This document shows positions 1 through 9,821 of a DNA stretch of 64,000 bases, piece by piece. Source of the DNA: Aestuariivita sp. (GTDB lineage Bacteria > Pseudomonadota > Alphaproteobacteria > Rhodobacterales > Rhodobacteraceae); NCBI GenBank assembly GCA_018401465.1, contig JAGYKE010000002.1, positions 62,001 to 126,000 on the forward strand, written 5' to 3'. The number at the start of each line of letters is the position of its first letter. Within the stretch, counting starts at the first letter, position 1. The notes below the pieces were generated by a model. The model saw only the letters and a program-made list of their open reading frames with translations, ran no database searches and was not told where the DNA came from. Made by a program: the position numbers and the translations under genes.

Positions 1-19
1 AAATTCGAAACTTTCCGGC

Positions 20-640
20 TCAGCCCAGCGGCGCGGTTAGCGCCACAAGCGCCGCGACCGGATCCTCGGCCCGCCAGATCTCGTCGCCGATGCCGAAGAA
101 GTCGGTGACCGGCGCCAGCCGCGCCACCGTCTCGGGGTCAAGCCCTCCTTCGGCCACCACCGGCAGCTCGATCATCTGAGACCACCATTCGAAGAGATCG
201 TCCTGCGCCATGCTGCCATCGCCAAGCGCGGTAGCCCCCACGGGGCCGAAGCTCACGTAATCTGCGCCCGCCTCGCCCGCACTCATCCCGTCATGGCGCG
301 ACGTCCCGCAGAAAGCACCGACGATGGCGTCGGGGCCCAGCGCCTTGCGCGCCGCCCGCACCTGCCGCGCGGCCGACGACAGGTGCACCCCGTCCAGACC
401 CAGCCGTTCGGCCAGGATCAGGTGATCGGTGATGACGATCGCCACGTCGCGGGCATGGGCCACCTCGCGGCAGGCATCCGCCGCGCGCGACAGGCGGTCT
501 TCGTCATGGGTCGACAGGCTCAGCCGCAGGCAGGCCACCGGCACGGCGTCAAGCACCCGCGCCAGCGCCCCGGGAAACTGGGCCAGTTCGATCTCGTGCG
601 GGGTGATCAGGTAAAGCTGGGGCTGCTCGGGCGCGCTCAT
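20..640 (-). CDS. Thiamine phosphate synthase / TenI family protein
   Basis: A 206-residue TIM-barrel protein of the ThiE/TenI family, cytosolic. ThiE joins the thiazole and pyrimidine halves of thiamine. Family landmarks are visible: the GLDGVHLSS strand near residue 83, the ADYVSFGPVGAT segment near 126-137 and the late VVAEGGLDP phosphate-binding turn near 161. The second segment lacks the usual T-x-T-K and the last loop reads AEGG rather than IGG, so a TenI-like role cannot be excluded. It is transcribed away from trmJ across a 134-base divergent gap in which I see no TPP riboswitch. The family call is firm and the exact enzymatic role is less so. Confidence 0.8.
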   Translation of the reverse strand: MSAPEQPQLYLITPHEIELAQFPGALARVLDAVPVACLRLSLSTHDEDRLSRAADACREVAHARDVAIVITDHLILAERLGLDGVHLSSAARQVRAARKALGPDAIVGAFCGTSRHDGMSAGEAGADYVSFGPVGATALGDGSMAQDDLFEWWSQMIELPVVAEGGLDPETVARLAPVTDFFGIGDEIWRAEDPVAALVALTAPLG

Positions 641-774
641 GGCTCTTTCGGTCCTTCAGACGGCATTGCCGCGCAGCATTAGCTCATTGGCGGGCCGATG
701 CAAACGGGGGAGCGCCTGCTTGCATGCCGCCCCCGCGCGCCGTAGACGACGCCAAACCGCCACAGGACCATGCC

Positions 775-1518
775 ATGACCACGGGCCTTGCCCATCCCGC
801 CTTCGTCCTCGTCCGCCCTCAGATGGGTGAAAACATCGGCGCCGCCGCCCGCGCCATGTGGAATTTCGGGCTTGACCACATGCGCGTGGTCGCCCCCCGC
901 GATGGCTGGCCCAACGACCGCGCCGTCGCCATGGCAAGCGGCGCGGGCCGCCTGCTCGATCAGGCCATGCTGGTCGATGACACCGCCGCCGCGGTGGCCG
1001 ACTGCGCCTATGTCTTCGCAACGACGGCCCGCCAGCGCGGGCTGACGAAACCCGTCTACAGCCCCGAACACGCCATGGCGCTTGCCGCCCGGAAGATCGC
1101 GGCAGGCGACCGCGTCGCGGTCCTCTTCGGCCCCGAACGCGCAGGCCTTGAAAACGACGACATCGCGCGGGCCAATGCGATCATCTCGGTCCCCGTGAAC
1201 CCCGACTTCCCCTCGCTCAACCTTGCGCAATGCGTGCTGCTCACCGCCTATGAATGGCGCCGCCAGACGACAGAGGTCACGCATGAGACGGTCGAGATGG
1301 GCAATTCCGACTGGGCCACCGCGACGGAAGTCGAAGCGCTGGCGCGGCATTACGAAGAGCGGCTGGACGAGGCGGGCTTCTTCTTTCCCGCGACCAAGGC
1401 CGCGACAATGCAGCAGAACCTGCGCAATCTCTGGAGCCGCATGCCGCTCACCCGCGCCGATGTGCAGATGCTGCACGGCATCCTGCGTCAGATGGTCCGC
1501 TGGAAGGAAAAGGGCTGA
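775..1518 (+). CDS. trmJ: tRNA (cytidine/uridine-2'-O-)-methyltransferase TrmJ (SPOUT)
   Basis: A 247-residue SPOUT-fold RNA methyltransferase of the TrmH/TrmJ group, which methylates the ribose at position 32 of tRNA with SAM. All three family motifs are present: RPQMGENIGAAARAMWNFG near the N terminus, FGPERAGLEND in the middle, and the knot segment VPVNPDFPSLNLAQCV. The C-terminal helical extension runs to the end. The frame is open upstream to 724, but homology begins at MTTGLAHPAF, so the ATG at 775 is chosen. ctaA follows 60 bases later on the same strand and may be co-transcribed. Confidence 0.9.
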   Translation: MTTGLAHPAFVLVRPQMGENIGAAARAMWNFGLDHMRVVAPRDGWPNDRAVAMASGAGRLLDQAMLVDDTAAAVADCAYVFATTARQRGLTKPVYSPEHAMALAARKIAAGDRVAVLFGPERAGLENDDIARANAIISVPVNPDFPSLNLAQCVLLTAYEWRRQTTEVTHETVEMGNSDWATATEVEALARHYEERLDEAGFFFPATKAATMQQNLRNLWSRMPLTRADVQMLHGILRQMVRWKEKG

Positions 1519-1578
1519 CGCTGGACGGGGCAGGGTCGCCGCCTTAGGTTCTGGCCCACCATGCGCGAAGGACCGAAG

Positions 1579-2898
1579 ATGACCGGAAAACGCAAGCTGT
1601 TCGAAGAGGTTGCAACCCCCGAGGCAGGCCGCACGACCGCCGCCGGAGGCATCGACCGCGGCCGCGGTGGCGCGCGCGGGCTGATCCGGGGCTGGCTCGT
1701 CGTGCTTTTCGCGCTCGTCGTTGCGATGATCGCGGTGGGCGGGCTGACCCGGCTCACCGACAGCGGGCTGTCGATCACCGAATGGCGTCCCATCACAGGG
1801 GCGATCCCGCCGCTGTCGCAGGCCGACTGGGACCGCGAATTCGCGCTTTATCAGCAGATCGACGAATGGCGCATCCAGAACCAGTGGATGACCATGGATG
1901 ACTTCAAGGTGATCTACTGGTGGGAATGGGGCCACCGGCAGCTGGGCCGCGTGATCGGTCTGGTCTGGGCGATCGGCTTCTTCGGGCTGCTGCTGAGCCG
2001 CCGCATGCCGCGCGGGCGCGCGGGCCTTGCCCCGCTTCTGGCCGCGCTGGCGCTGGCCGGCGCGAGCGTCGCGGCGGCGGTGGCGGGGCAGGCGGGGCTT
2101 CTGGGCGCGGCGGCGGGCTGGGCCACCACGGGCCTTCTGGGGGCCAGCGCGCTGTTCCTTGCGTCCTTCATCTTCGTGCCCGCCCCGGACTGGAGCGCGC
2201 GGCTTCTCTTCATAGGCATGCTGGGCGGCGTGCAGGGGGCGATCGGCTGGTGGATGGTGGCCTCGGGCGTGACGCAGGGCGAAGGCATGACCGATGTCGC
2301 CTCCTACCGCCTTGCCACCCATCTGGGTCTGGCCTTCGTCATCCTTGGCTTCATCGCGTGGTATGTCTTCTTGCTGGGCCGCCCGGACCGCGACCTGATG
2401 CAGGCCCGCCGCGCGAAGGAAGCCCGCCAGTTCGGCCTTGCCACGGGGCTTTTGCACTTTTCCTTCCTGCAGATCCTGATCGGCGCGCTGGTGGCAGGCA
2501 TCGATGCGGGCCGGTCCTATACCGAATGGCCGCTCATGGGCGGGCAGGTCGTGCCGGCCAGCGCCTTCGTGCTCGACCCCCTCTGGCGCAATTTCTTCGA
2601 GAACCCGGGACTGGTGCAGTTCATCCACCGCGTGACGGGTTATCTGCTTCTCGCCTTCGGCATCGTCGTCTGGCTGCGCGGACGCCAAAGCGCCCATCCC
2701 CGCACGCGCTTTGCCTTCAATGCCGTGATGGCGGCGCTGGCGCTGCAGATCGTGCTGGGCATCGTCACCGTGCTTTACGCGGCCCCCTGGCACATCGCGA
2801 TCCTGCACCAGTTGCTGGCTGTCGCGCTCTGGGTCCTGATCCTGCGCGCGCGGTTCCTCTCGGCCTATCCACACGCGACCGCGACAAAAGGAGCCTGA
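1579..2898 (+). CDS. ctaA: Heme A synthase (COX15/CtaA) with an extra hydrophobic insertion
   Basis: An integral membrane protein of 439 residues that oxidises heme O to heme A for aa3-type cytochrome oxidase. The conserved heme-ligand histidines are visible in WWEWGHRQLGR, RLATHLGL, QFIHRVTGY and ILHQLLA, and so are the family segments LTDSGLSITEW and YTEWPLMGG. The start at 1579 is preferred over the in-frame ATG at 1561 because GAAGGACCGAAG lies directly upstream. It is longer than the roughly 350-390 residues I expect for alphaproteobacterial CtaA. The excess is one hydrophobic, Ala/Gly/Leu-rich stretch of about 60 residues (bases about 2010-2200) between RMPRG and FIGMLGGVQGAIG, enough for two more membrane helices. 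The stop lies one base before the M32 peptidase start, so translational coupling is likely. Confidence 0.93.
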   Translation: MTGKRKLFEEVATPEAGRTTAAGGIDRGRGGARGLIRGWLVVLFALVVAMIAVGGLTRLTDSGLSITEWRPITGAIPPLSQADWDREFALYQQIDEWRIQNQWMTMDDFKVIYWWEWGHRQLGRVIGLVWAIGFFGLLLSRRMPRGRAGLAPLLAALALAGASVAAAVAGQAGLLGAAAGWATTGLLGASALFLASFIFVPAPDWSARLLFIGMLGGVQGAIGWWMVASGVTQGEGMTDVASYRLATHLGLAFVILGFIAWYVFLLGRPDRDLMQARRAKEARQFGLATGLLHFSFLQILIGALVAGIDAGRSYTEWPLMGGQVVPASAFVLDPLWRNFFENPGLVQFIHRVTGYLLLAFGIVVWLRGRQSAHPRTRFAFNAVMAALALQIVLGIVTVLYAAPWHIAILHQLLAVALWVLILRARFLSAYPHATATKGA

Positions 2899-2899
2899 C

Positions 2900-4369
2900 A
2901 TGGCAGCCTATGACGATCTCATGACCTTCCAGCGCCAGACCGAGGCGTTGTCGCAGATCGCGGGGCGGCTGTCCTGGGATCAGGAAACCATGATGCCGCG
3001 CGCCGCCGCCGAACAGCGGGGCGAGGAATTCGGCGCCATCGAGGCGGTGATTCACGCCCGCCGCAGCGATCCGCGCGTGGGCGAATGGCTGGCCAAGGCC
3101 CGGCCCAGATCGGCGGTGGCCAAGGCGAACCTGCGCCATATCCGCCGCGAATACGACCGCGCGGTGAAGGTGCCCGAGGCACTCGCCAGCGAGATCGCGC
3201 GCCTCACCTCGGTCGCCCACGGCATCTGGGCCGAAGCGCGCCGCAACGAAGACTGCGCCGCCTTCATGCCCACGCTGGAACGGATCGTCGCGCTCAAGCG
3301 GGAAGAGGCGCAGGCGTTGGCGCAAGGCGGCGATCTTTATGACGCGCTTCTGTCCGATTACGAACCCGGCACGACGTCAGCCCAGATCGCCGCGATCTTC
3401 GACGCCATGCGCCCGCGTCTTGTGGCGCTCCGCGCCGCGGTGCTGGAAAAGCCCGAACCCAAGGGGCTGAAGGGCCGCTTCGGCACCGGAAAGCAGCTGC
3501 GCCTCGCCACCAAGCTGGCGCTGGCCTTCGGATACGACACCGATCACGGCCGCATCGACCGCGCCGTGCACCCCTTCTCGTCCGGTTCGGGCCTCGACGT
3601 GCGCATCACCACGCGCACCAACGAAAGCGATCCCTTCAACTGCATCTATTCCACGATCCACGAAGTCGGCCACGCCGCCTATGAACAGGGGATCGACCGG
3701 GCGCACCTGCTCACGCCGCTGGGGCGCGGGGTGTCGATGGGCGTCCACGAAAGCCAGAGCCGCATCTACGAGAACCAGATCGGCCGCTCGCGCGCCTTCA
3801 CCGGCTGGCTTTTCAGGCAGATGGAGAAAAGCTTCGGCGATCTGGGCGTGAAGAATGCCGATGCCTTCTATGCCGCCGTCAACCGCGTGCAAAAGGGCTA
3901 TATCCGGACCGAGGCCGACGAGGTGCAGTACAACCTCCACATCATGCTGCGCTTCGACATCGAACGCGCGCTGATCGTGGGCGATCTTTCCGTCGCCGAT
4001 CTCGAGGCGGCGTGGAACGACCGGTTCCAAGCCGATTTCGGCTATGCGGTCGACCGGCCGTCGCATGGCGTGTTGCAGGATGTGCACTGGTCGGCGGGGT
4101 TGTTTGGCTATTTCCCGACCTACAGCCTTGGCAATGTCTATGCGGGCTGCCTCTGCAAGGCCCTGCGGGCGGATGTTCCCACCCTCGACAAGCGGCTCGC
4201 CAAGGGCGACACCGCGCCTGCCACCAGCTGGCTGCGCGACAAGGTGCAGGTCCATGGCGGGCTGTACGAGCCGCGCGAGGTCATCGCCATGGCCGCCGGG
4301 ATGGAGCCGTCGCCCGAACCGCTTCTCGACTATCTGGAAGCGAAGTTCGCAGAGATCTATGGGCTTTAG
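2900..4369 (+). CDS. M32-family metallocarboxypeptidase (carboxypeptidase Taq type)
   Basis: A 489-residue cytosolic zinc carboxypeptidase of family M32, matching the usual length of about 500. The HExxH zinc site reads HEVGH at residues 254-258, and the third ligand lies in HESQSRIYEN (Glu284). The family segments LSWDQETMMP near the N terminus and FSSGSGLDVRITTR before the zinc site are also present. AAAAGGAG just upstream serves as ribosome binding site and overlaps the end of ctaA. No signal peptide is seen. It trims C-terminal residues from peptides, but the physiological substrate is unknown. It converges with gyrA. Confidence 0.93.
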   Translation: MAAYDDLMTFQRQTEALSQIAGRLSWDQETMMPRAAAEQRGEEFGAIEAVIHARRSDPRVGEWLAKARPRSAVAKANLRHIRREYDRAVKVPEALASEIARLTSVAHGIWAEARRNEDCAAFMPTLERIVALKREEAQALAQGGDLYDALLSDYEPGTTSAQIAAIFDAMRPRLVALRAAVLEKPEPKGLKGRFGTGKQLRLATKLALAFGYDTDHGRIDRAVHPFSSGSGLDVRITTRTNESDPFNCIYSTIHEVGHAAYEQGIDRAHLLTPLGRGVSMGVHESQSRIYENQIGRSRAFTGWLFRQMEKSFGDLGVKNADAFYAAVNRVQKGYIRTEADEVQYNLHIMLRFDIERALIVGDLSVADLEAAWNDRFQADFGYAVDRPSHGVLQDVHWSAGLFGYFPTYSLGNVYAGCLCKALRADVPTLDKRLAKGDTAPATSWLRDKVQVHGGLYEPREVIAMAAGMEPSPEPLLDYLEAKFAEIYGL

Positions 4370-4434
4370 GCGGGGCGAAACGTAAATTATACGTTAATTC
4401 GCCCCCGTAACTCTTTGAAATCGTTCGGGCGAGA

Positions 4435-4457
4435 AGGCGTCCCATCGTGGGACGCCT
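4435..4457 (-). terminator. Hairpin downstream of gyrA, possibly bidirectional
   Basis: Ten-base perfect arms AGGCGTCCCA / TGGGACGCCT flank a three-base loop, four bases beyond the gyrA stop. It lies between two convergent genes and could terminate both. No strong U-tract follows on either side. The core is identical to the hairpin at 58750-58772. Confidence 0.7.
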
Positions 4458-4460
4458 CTC

Positions 4461-7187
4461 TCAGCCTTCCGCCTCGTCCTCGCCCTGATCGGCGATCCAG
4501 GCGACGCTGACGACTTCCTCGCCCGGTCCGGTATCAAAGACCTTCACACCGCCCGCGCTGCGCGACCGGAAGCTGATCCCTTCGACCGGCACCCGGATCG
4601 ACTGCCCCTTCGAGGTGGCGAGCATGATCTGGTCGTCCATCTCGACCGGGAAGGAGGCCACCAGCCGCCCGCCGCGCATCGATTTCTCCCACGCGGTCAC
4701 ACCCATGCCGCCGCGTCCCCGGACGGGGTAGTCATGGCTCGACGACAACTTGCCCAGACCGCGTGCGGAAATCGTCAGGATCAGGTTCTCGGCCGCCGAC
4801 ATCTGGGCATAGCGCTCCTGCGGGAGCACGCTGTCGGCGTTGCCGCCATCCTCGTCCGCTTCCGTCTCTTCGGTCACGCCCGCCATCAGGCGGCGCATCT
4901 TGAGGTAGGCGGCGCGCTCATCCGCCGTCGCCTCGAAATGCCCGATCACCGACATCGACACGACGCAATCCTTGCCCGAAAGCCGGATGCCCCGCACCCC
5001 CGTCGAATCGCGCCCCTTGAAGACGCGCACATCCGTGGTGGGGAAGCGGATCGCCCGACCCGAATCCGTCACCAGCATGACGTCGTCATCCTCGGTGCAG
5101 ATGCGCGCATTCACGAGGGCCACGTCCTCGGGCAGCTTCATCGCGATCTTGCCGTTGCGCATCACGTTGGTGAAATCGGAAAGCTGGTTGCGCCGCACAT
5201 CGCCCGCGCTGGTGGCGAAGACGATCTGCAAGTCGTCCCATTCGGCTTCAGGCCGGTCCACCGGCATGATCGCCGCGATGCTCACACCCGTCGGGATCGG
5301 CAGGATGTTCACGATCGCCTTGCCCTTCGACGTCCGTCCGCCCTGAGGCAGGCGCCAAGTCTTCAGCTTGTAGACCATCCCGTCTGTGGTGAAGAACAGA
5401 AGCTGCGTATGCGTGTTGGCCACGAAGAGCGTGGTGACCACGTCCTCTTCCTTGGTCTGCATCCCCGACAGGCCCTTGCCGCCGCGCTTCTGGGCGCGGA
5501 AGTCCACCAAGGGCGTGCGCTTGATCCAGCCCGCCGAGGTCACGGTGACGACCATGTCCTCGCGCTCGATCAGGTCTTCGTCTTCCATGTCGCCGGACCA
5601 GTCGGCGATCTCGGTCCGGCGCGGGACGGCGAAAAGCTCTTTTACCTCGCGCAGCTCGTCCGCGATGATGCCCATGATCCGCTCGCGCGAGCCAAGGATT
5701 TCCAGATATTCCTTGATCTTGGCGGCCAGGCTTTCCAGTTCGTCGGTGACTTCCTTGACACCCAGCTGCGTCAGGCGCTGCAGCCGCAGATCGAGGATCG
5801 CGCGCGCCTGCGCCTCGGACAGGTTGTAGGTTCCGTCCTCGTTCACCGGGTGGAGGGGATCGTCGATCAGTTTCAGGTATTCGACGATGTCGCCCGCCTG
5901 CCAGCGCCGCGTCATCAGCTTTTCACGGGCTTCCGCGGCATCGGCCGACGACCGGATGGTCGCAACCACCTCGTCCACGTTCGACACCGCGACCGCCAGA
6001 CCGCACAGGATGTGGCTGCGCTCGCGGGCCTTGCGCAGCTCATACGCGGTGCGGCGCGCCACGACTTCCTCGCGGAAGTCGATGAAGGCGACAAGGAAGC
6101 CCCGCAGCGTCAGCTGTTCGGGTTTGCCGCCGTTCAGCGCCAGCATGTTGCAGCCGAAAGACGTCTGCATCGGCGTGAAGCGGAACAGCTGGTTCAGAAC
6201 CACATCCGCCGTCGCGTCGCGCTTGAGTTCGACCACAACGCGCACGCCGTCGCGGTCGGACTGGTCCTCGACGTTCGAGATGCCCTCGATCCGCTTTTCG
6301 CGCACGGCGTCGGCGATCTTTTCGATCATCGACGCCTTGTTCACCTGATAGGGGATCTGGTCGATGATGATCGCCCAGCGGTCCTTGCGCAGTTCCTCGA
6401 TCCGGGTGCGGGCCCGCACGATGACGCTTCCGCGCCCTTCGAGGTACGCCTTCCGCGCGCCCGACCGGCCCAGCATGATCCCGCCGGTGGGAAAATCGGG
6501 GCCGGGCACATATTGGATCAGGTCTTCGGACGACAGGTCGGGGTTTTCGATCAGGGCCAGCGTCGCATCGACCACTTCGCCCAGGTTGTGGGGCGGAATG
6601 TTCGTCGCCATGCCCACCGCGATTCCGCCCGCGCCGTTGACCAGCATGTTCGGAAAGCGCGCGGGCAGGACGGTCGGTTCGCGGTCCTTGCCGTCGTAGT
6701 TGTCCTGGAAATCGACGGTGTCCTTGTCGATGTCGGCCAGCAGATAGGCTGCAGGCTTGTCCATCCGCACTTCGGTATAGCGCATGGCGGCGGGGTTATC
6801 GCCGTCCATCGACCCGAAATTGCCCTGACCGTCCAGCAGCGGCAGCGACATCGAGAAATCCTGCGCCATGCGCACCAGCGCGTCATAGATCGCCGAATCC
6901 CCGTGCGGGTGATACTTACCCATGACATCGCCCACAGGGCGCGCCGACTTGCGGTAGGACTTGTCATGCGTGTTGCCGGTTTCCTGCATCGCATAAAGGA
7001 TGCGGCGATGCACCGGTTTCAGCCCGTCGCGCAGATCGGGAATCGCGCGGCTGACGATGACCGACATGGCGTAGTCCAGATAGGATACGCGCATTTCGTG
7101 CTCGATCGACACTGAAGGGCCGTCATAGGGCACGCGTTCAGGGCGCGATTTCTCTTCGTTGTCAGGGGGTTCTGGCGTATCGCTCAC
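4461..7187 (-). CDS. gyrA: DNA gyrase subunit A
   Basis: A 908-residue type IIA topoisomerase subunit that cuts and religates DNA in negative supercoiling. The catalytic tyrosine is Tyr137 in AAMRYTE. The quinolone-resistance region HGDSAIYD keeps Ser98 and Asp102, the positions matching E. coli Ser83 and Asp87, so no resistance substitution is seen there. The C-terminal domain carries the GyrA box QKRGGKG, which separates it from ParC. An acidic tail (GEDEAEG) ends the protein. The frame stays open to a GTG at 7232, but conserved sequence starts near SDTPEPPD, so the GTG at 7187 is preferred. Both candidate starts are GTG and neither has a strong ribosome binding site. Confidence 0.95.
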   Translation of the reverse strand: MSDTPEPPDNEEKSRPERVPYDGPSVSIEHEMRVSYLDYAMSVIVSRAIPDLRDGLKPVHRRILYAMQETGNTHDKSYRKSARPVGDVMGKYHPHGDSAIYDALVRMAQDFSMSLPLLDGQGNFGSMDGDNPAAMRYTEVRMDKPAAYLLADIDKDTVDFQDNYDGKDREPTVLPARFPNMLVNGAGGIAVGMATNIPPHNLGEVVDATLALIENPDLSSEDLIQYVPGPDFPTGGIMLGRSGARKAYLEGRGSVIVRARTRIEELRKDRWAIIIDQIPYQVNKASMIEKIADAVREKRIEGISNVEDQSDRDGVRVVVELKRDATADVVLNQLFRFTPMQTSFGCNMLALNGGKPEQLTLRGFLVAFIDFREEVVARRTAYELRKARERSHILCGLAVAVSNVDEVVATIRSSADAAEAREKLMTRRWQAGDIVEYLKLIDDPLHPVNEDGTYNLSEAQARAILDLRLQRLTQLGVKEVTDELESLAAKIKEYLEILGSRERIMGIIADELREVKELFAVPRRTEIADWSGDMEDEDLIEREDMVVTVTSAGWIKRTPLVDFRAQKRGGKGLSGMQTKEEDVVTTLFVANTHTQLLFFTTDGMVYKLKTWRLPQGGRTSKGKAIVNILPIPTGVSIAAIMPVDRPEAEWDDLQIVFATSAGDVRRNQLSDFTNVMRNGKIAMKLPEDVALVNARICTEDDDVMLVTDSGRAIRFPTTDVRVFKGRDSTGVRGIRLSGKDCVVSMSVIGHFEATADERAAYLKMRRLMAGVTEETEADEDGGNADSVLPQERYAQMSAAENLILTISARGLGKLSSSHDYPVRGRGGMGVTAWEKSMRGGRLVASFPVEMDDQIMLATSKGQSIRVPVEGISFRSRSAGGVKVFDTGPGEEVVSVAWIADQGEDEAEG

Positions 7188-7387
7188 GGTTTTCTGCTCA
7201 TTATTCCGGCATGTGCTAGATATTGTAGGCACACTCTAACAGACACCGCATATGAGGTGCAACGCAAGAACCCGGCCAATGCTGGCAGCCGCGCCCGCAG
7301 ACTGCTAACACACTGTTTTTGTTGCAATATGATATTTTTCGGGAATCATCTGCTGACAGGAGGGGTCCAAAGCAGAGGCACCAGAGC

Positions 7388-7651
7388 ATGACCGAGACGG
7401 AAATGATGCTGAAGGGTTACGGTCTGACCACCGCCGAGATGGTCTACCGCTTGCCCGATTACCGCAATGTTCTGAATACCTTCGTCTGGCAGGATTACGA
7501 TATTGCCCCGGATCATCCGCGGCTCTTCCGGTTCATCGAATTCTGGCAGGACAGGATCGAAGGACCGTTGCATTCGGTGCGCTTCACCCATCGCAAGCTG
7601 ATCGGGCCGGGTGAATGGCGCAACGTCACGGGCGAATTTCACCTCAATTGA
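7388..7651 (+). CDS. usg: Usg family protein
   Basis: An 87-residue small cytosolic protein of the alphaproteobacterial Usg family, named for a gene near trpF in Caulobacter; its molecular role is not established. The hallmark segments GYGLTTAEMVYRLPD, TFVWQDYD and DRIEGPLHSVRFTH are all visible. ATG 7388 is chosen because homology starts there; AGAGG about ten bases upstream can serve as ribosome binding site, while a stronger AGGAGGGG at 7358-7365 is too far away. It is divergent from gyrA and stops ten bases before the convergent YbjN-like gene. Confidence 0.85.
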   Translation: MTETEMMLKGYGLTTAEMVYRLPDYRNVLNTFVWQDYDIAPDHPRLFRFIEFWQDRIEGPLHSVRFTHRKLIGPGEWRNVTGEFHLN

Positions 7652-7660
7652 CGGGCACGC

Positions 7661-8122
7661 TTACCATTCGATGGCTTCGGTGAACGAGGTCAGTGCCCGG
7701 TCCCACCGCAAGAGGATGCGTTCGAAATTATCGCGTGACAGTCCGTCGACACCGACGACGGCATGTTCGATCACCGCGCTGCCGCTGTCGTTCATATAGG
7801 CCTTGCCGACGAAGTAATCCCGGTTCCAGTCATGCAGCAGGTCGCGGCTGACCGTTCCTTCGGTCTGGAACGTGGCGCGGAACTGGATGTCTTCGCAATA
7901 GGAATTGTCGGTGCAACCATAGAACAGGATGACATAGTTCAGCCCGTTGATCGACGACGTCACTTGCGGATCGCCCACGCTGTCGACTCCTATCACGGCG
8001 GAATGGCCCAAGTCTTCCAGCGCCCGGGCTATGGTTTCGGGAAAGGCCGCGGTCACGGATTGCGCCGTGACGGCGCCGGCTGCGCAGGCAATCGTCGCGG
8101 CCGTGAGGAAGGTCTTGATCAT
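7661..8122 (-). CDS. Secreted YbjN-domain protein
   Basis: A 153-residue protein with a Sec signal peptide (MIKTFLTAATIACAAGAVTAQ) followed by a YbjN-like fold. The fold shows a strand-turn segment around NGLNYVILFYGC and the typical C-terminal helix pair DNFERILLRWDRALTSF. Two cysteines (YGCTDNSYCED) could form a disulfide in the periplasm. YbjN-like domains resemble type III secretion chaperones, but no export system is nearby and the function is unknown. The start at 8122 is set by the signal peptide and a GGGGA upstream. The 244-base gap to zwf must hold two divergent promoters. Confidence 0.75.
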   Translation of the reverse strand: MIKTFLTAATIACAAGAVTAQSVTAAFPETIARALEDLGHSAVIGVDSVGDPQVTSSINGLNYVILFYGCTDNSYCEDIQFRATFQTEGTVSRDLLHDWNRDYFVGKAYMNDSGSAVIEHAVVGVDGLSRDNFERILLRWDRALTSFTEAIEW

Positions 8123-8366
8123 CGTGAGGTCCCCGCTACGGAATCGGCGTTTGGCCCGCCGCCGCGGGAAAGCCTGCGTCTGTCGCGGGTCGCATGTCAA
8201 TTCGCACGGCGAAGCCGCCCCCGGGCTGTGGCATCTTTCCTGTGGCCCTTGCGTGCCAATTGTGCCGGATGACGGCAGGGAAATGCCGCCTATGCGCAGT
8301 CCGAGTTGTGAAGCCCGGTGAGTTTGCTAGGCTGCTGCCGAACCCACGCAGGAACCAAGGGCCGAC

Positions 8367-9821
8367 ATGGTCTCGCGCGTCATCCCCGTCGATCCCTTCG
8401 ATCTGGTCGTCTTCGGCGGCACGGGGGATCTTGCGCGTCGCAAGATCCTGCCCGCGCTTTTCCGGCGTTATTGCGCGGGCCAGATGCCCGAAGGCAGCCG
8501 CATCATCGGGGCGGCACGCACCGATCTCGACGCCGCGTCCTATCGCACGCTTGCGGCGCAGGCGATCCGCGATCATGGCGGCGGGCGCGCCTGCGAGGAC
8601 GGGACGCTCGATAGGTTCCTCGGGATCGTCGATTACGTCACCACCGACGCACAAGGTGACCAAGGCTGGCCTGACCTTGCCCGCCTTCTGACGAAGGACC
8701 TCGTGCGCGCCTTCTACCTGTCGGTCGGCCCCGGCCTTTTCGGCGATATAGCGCAGCGCATCCGCGCTCATGGCCTTGCCAATGGACAGTCGCGGATCGT
8801 GGTGGAAAAGCCCTTCGGCCATGATCTGGCCAGCGCGCGCGATCTCAACCGCACGCTCGCCACGCATTTCGAGGAAGGGCAGGTCTACCGGATCGACCAC
8901 TATCTCGGCAAGGAAACCGTCCAGAACCTGATGGCGGTGCGCTTCGGCAACATGCTGTTCGAACCCTTGTGGAACAGCCAGTATGTCGATCACATCCAGA
9001 TCACCGTGGCCGAAACCGTCGGTGTGGGCGGGCGGGAAGACTATTACGACCGCGCGGGCGCGATGCGCGACATGATGCAGAATCACCTGATGCAGCTTCT
9101 CTGCCTCATCGCGATGGAGCCGCCCGCAAGGTTTGAACCCGACCCGGTGCGCGACGAAAAACTCAAGGTGATCCGCGCACTTGATCCGGTCGAGCCGCAC
9201 CACATCGTGCGCGGCCAATACGATCCGGGCGGCGAAGGCCCGGGGTACCGTGAAGAGGTGGGCAGGCCCCGTTCGACCACCGAAAGCTATGTCGCGCTCA
9301 AGGCGCATGTGTCGAACTGGCGCTGGTCTGGCACGCCCTTCTACCTGCGCACGGGCAAACGGCTGGTGGCGCGGTCGTCGGTCATCAACGTCGTCTTCAA
9401 GGACGCGCCCCATTCGATCTTCGGCCCTGAAGCCGGACGGCATGCCAACATCCTGTCGATCCGGCTGCAACCCAACGAAGGCATCACGCTGCACGTGACC
9501 ATCAAGGAACCGGGGCCCGGCGGCATGCGCCTGACGGAGGTGCCTCTCGACATGTCCTTCGCCAAGGCGCTGGGGCCCGACGGACAGGACCCGCCCGACG
9601 CCTATGAACGGCTGATCATGGATGTGATCCGGGGGAACCAGACGCTCTTCATGCGCGGGGACGAGGTCGAGGCCGCCTGGGCCTGGGTCGATCCGATCAT
9701 CGCGGGCTGGCAGAAGCGGGGCGAGGTGCCGAAACCCTATGACGCGGCTTCGACCGGGCCGCTTGACGCCGACCAGCTCATGCGGCGCGACAAGCGCGCG
9801 TGGCGGGGGATCAAGCCATGA
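8367..9821 (+). CDS. zwf: Glucose-6-phosphate 1-dehydrogenase
   Basis: A 484-residue cytosolic enzyme oxidising glucose 6-phosphate to 6-phosphogluconolactone with NADP(+), feeding the Entner-Doudoroff and pentose phosphate routes. The nucleotide-binding segment VVFGGTGDLARRK lies at the N terminus, the active-site signature RIDHYLGKE with its substrate-binding histidine near residue 175, and the family KPFG segment precedes it. Length matches the family. It heads a compact operon with pgl and pgi and overlaps pgl by four bases (ATGA), so translation is coupled. Confidence 0.97.
   Translation: MVSRVIPVDPFDLVVFGGTGDLARRKILPALFRRYCAGQMPEGSRIIGAARTDLDAASYRTLAAQAIRDHGGGRACEDGTLDRFLGIVDYVTTDAQGDQGWPDLARLLTKDLVRAFYLSVGPGLFGDIAQRIRAHGLANGQSRIVVEKPFGHDLASARDLNRTLATHFEEGQVYRIDHYLGKETVQNLMAVRFGNMLFEPLWNSQYVDHIQITVAETVGVGGREDYYDRAGAMRDMMQNHLMQLLCLIAMEPPARFEPDPVRDEKLKVIRALDPVEPHHIVRGQYDPGGEGPGYREEVGRPRSTTESYVALKAHVSNWRWSGTPFYLRTGKRLVARSSVINVVFKDAPHSIFGPEAGRHANILSIRLQPNEGITLHVTIKEPGPGGMRLTEVPLDMSFAKALGPDGQDPPDAYERLIMDVIRGNQTLFMRGDEVEAAWAWVDPIIAGWQKRGEVPKPYDAASTGPLDADQLMRRDKRAWRGIKP

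Noticed and set aside
641-774. TPP riboswitch upstream of the thiE-like gene
   Set aside because: No CUGAGA-type TPP motif or matching helix is seen on the minus strand of this gap.
679-2901. 740-codon open frame on the minus strand
   Set aside because: It lies fully antisense to trmJ and ctaA, has no recognisable domain, and its composition (runs of R, Q, H, P, G) is typical of antisense frames in high-GC genes.
4734-7115. 793-codon open frame on the plus strand
   Set aside because: Antisense to gyrA, which is conserved throughout.
7188-7232. Longer GyrA start at GTG 7232
   Set aside because: The extra 15 residues are not homologous and no ribosome binding site precedes them; both candidates are GTG, so start-codon type does not help the longer form.
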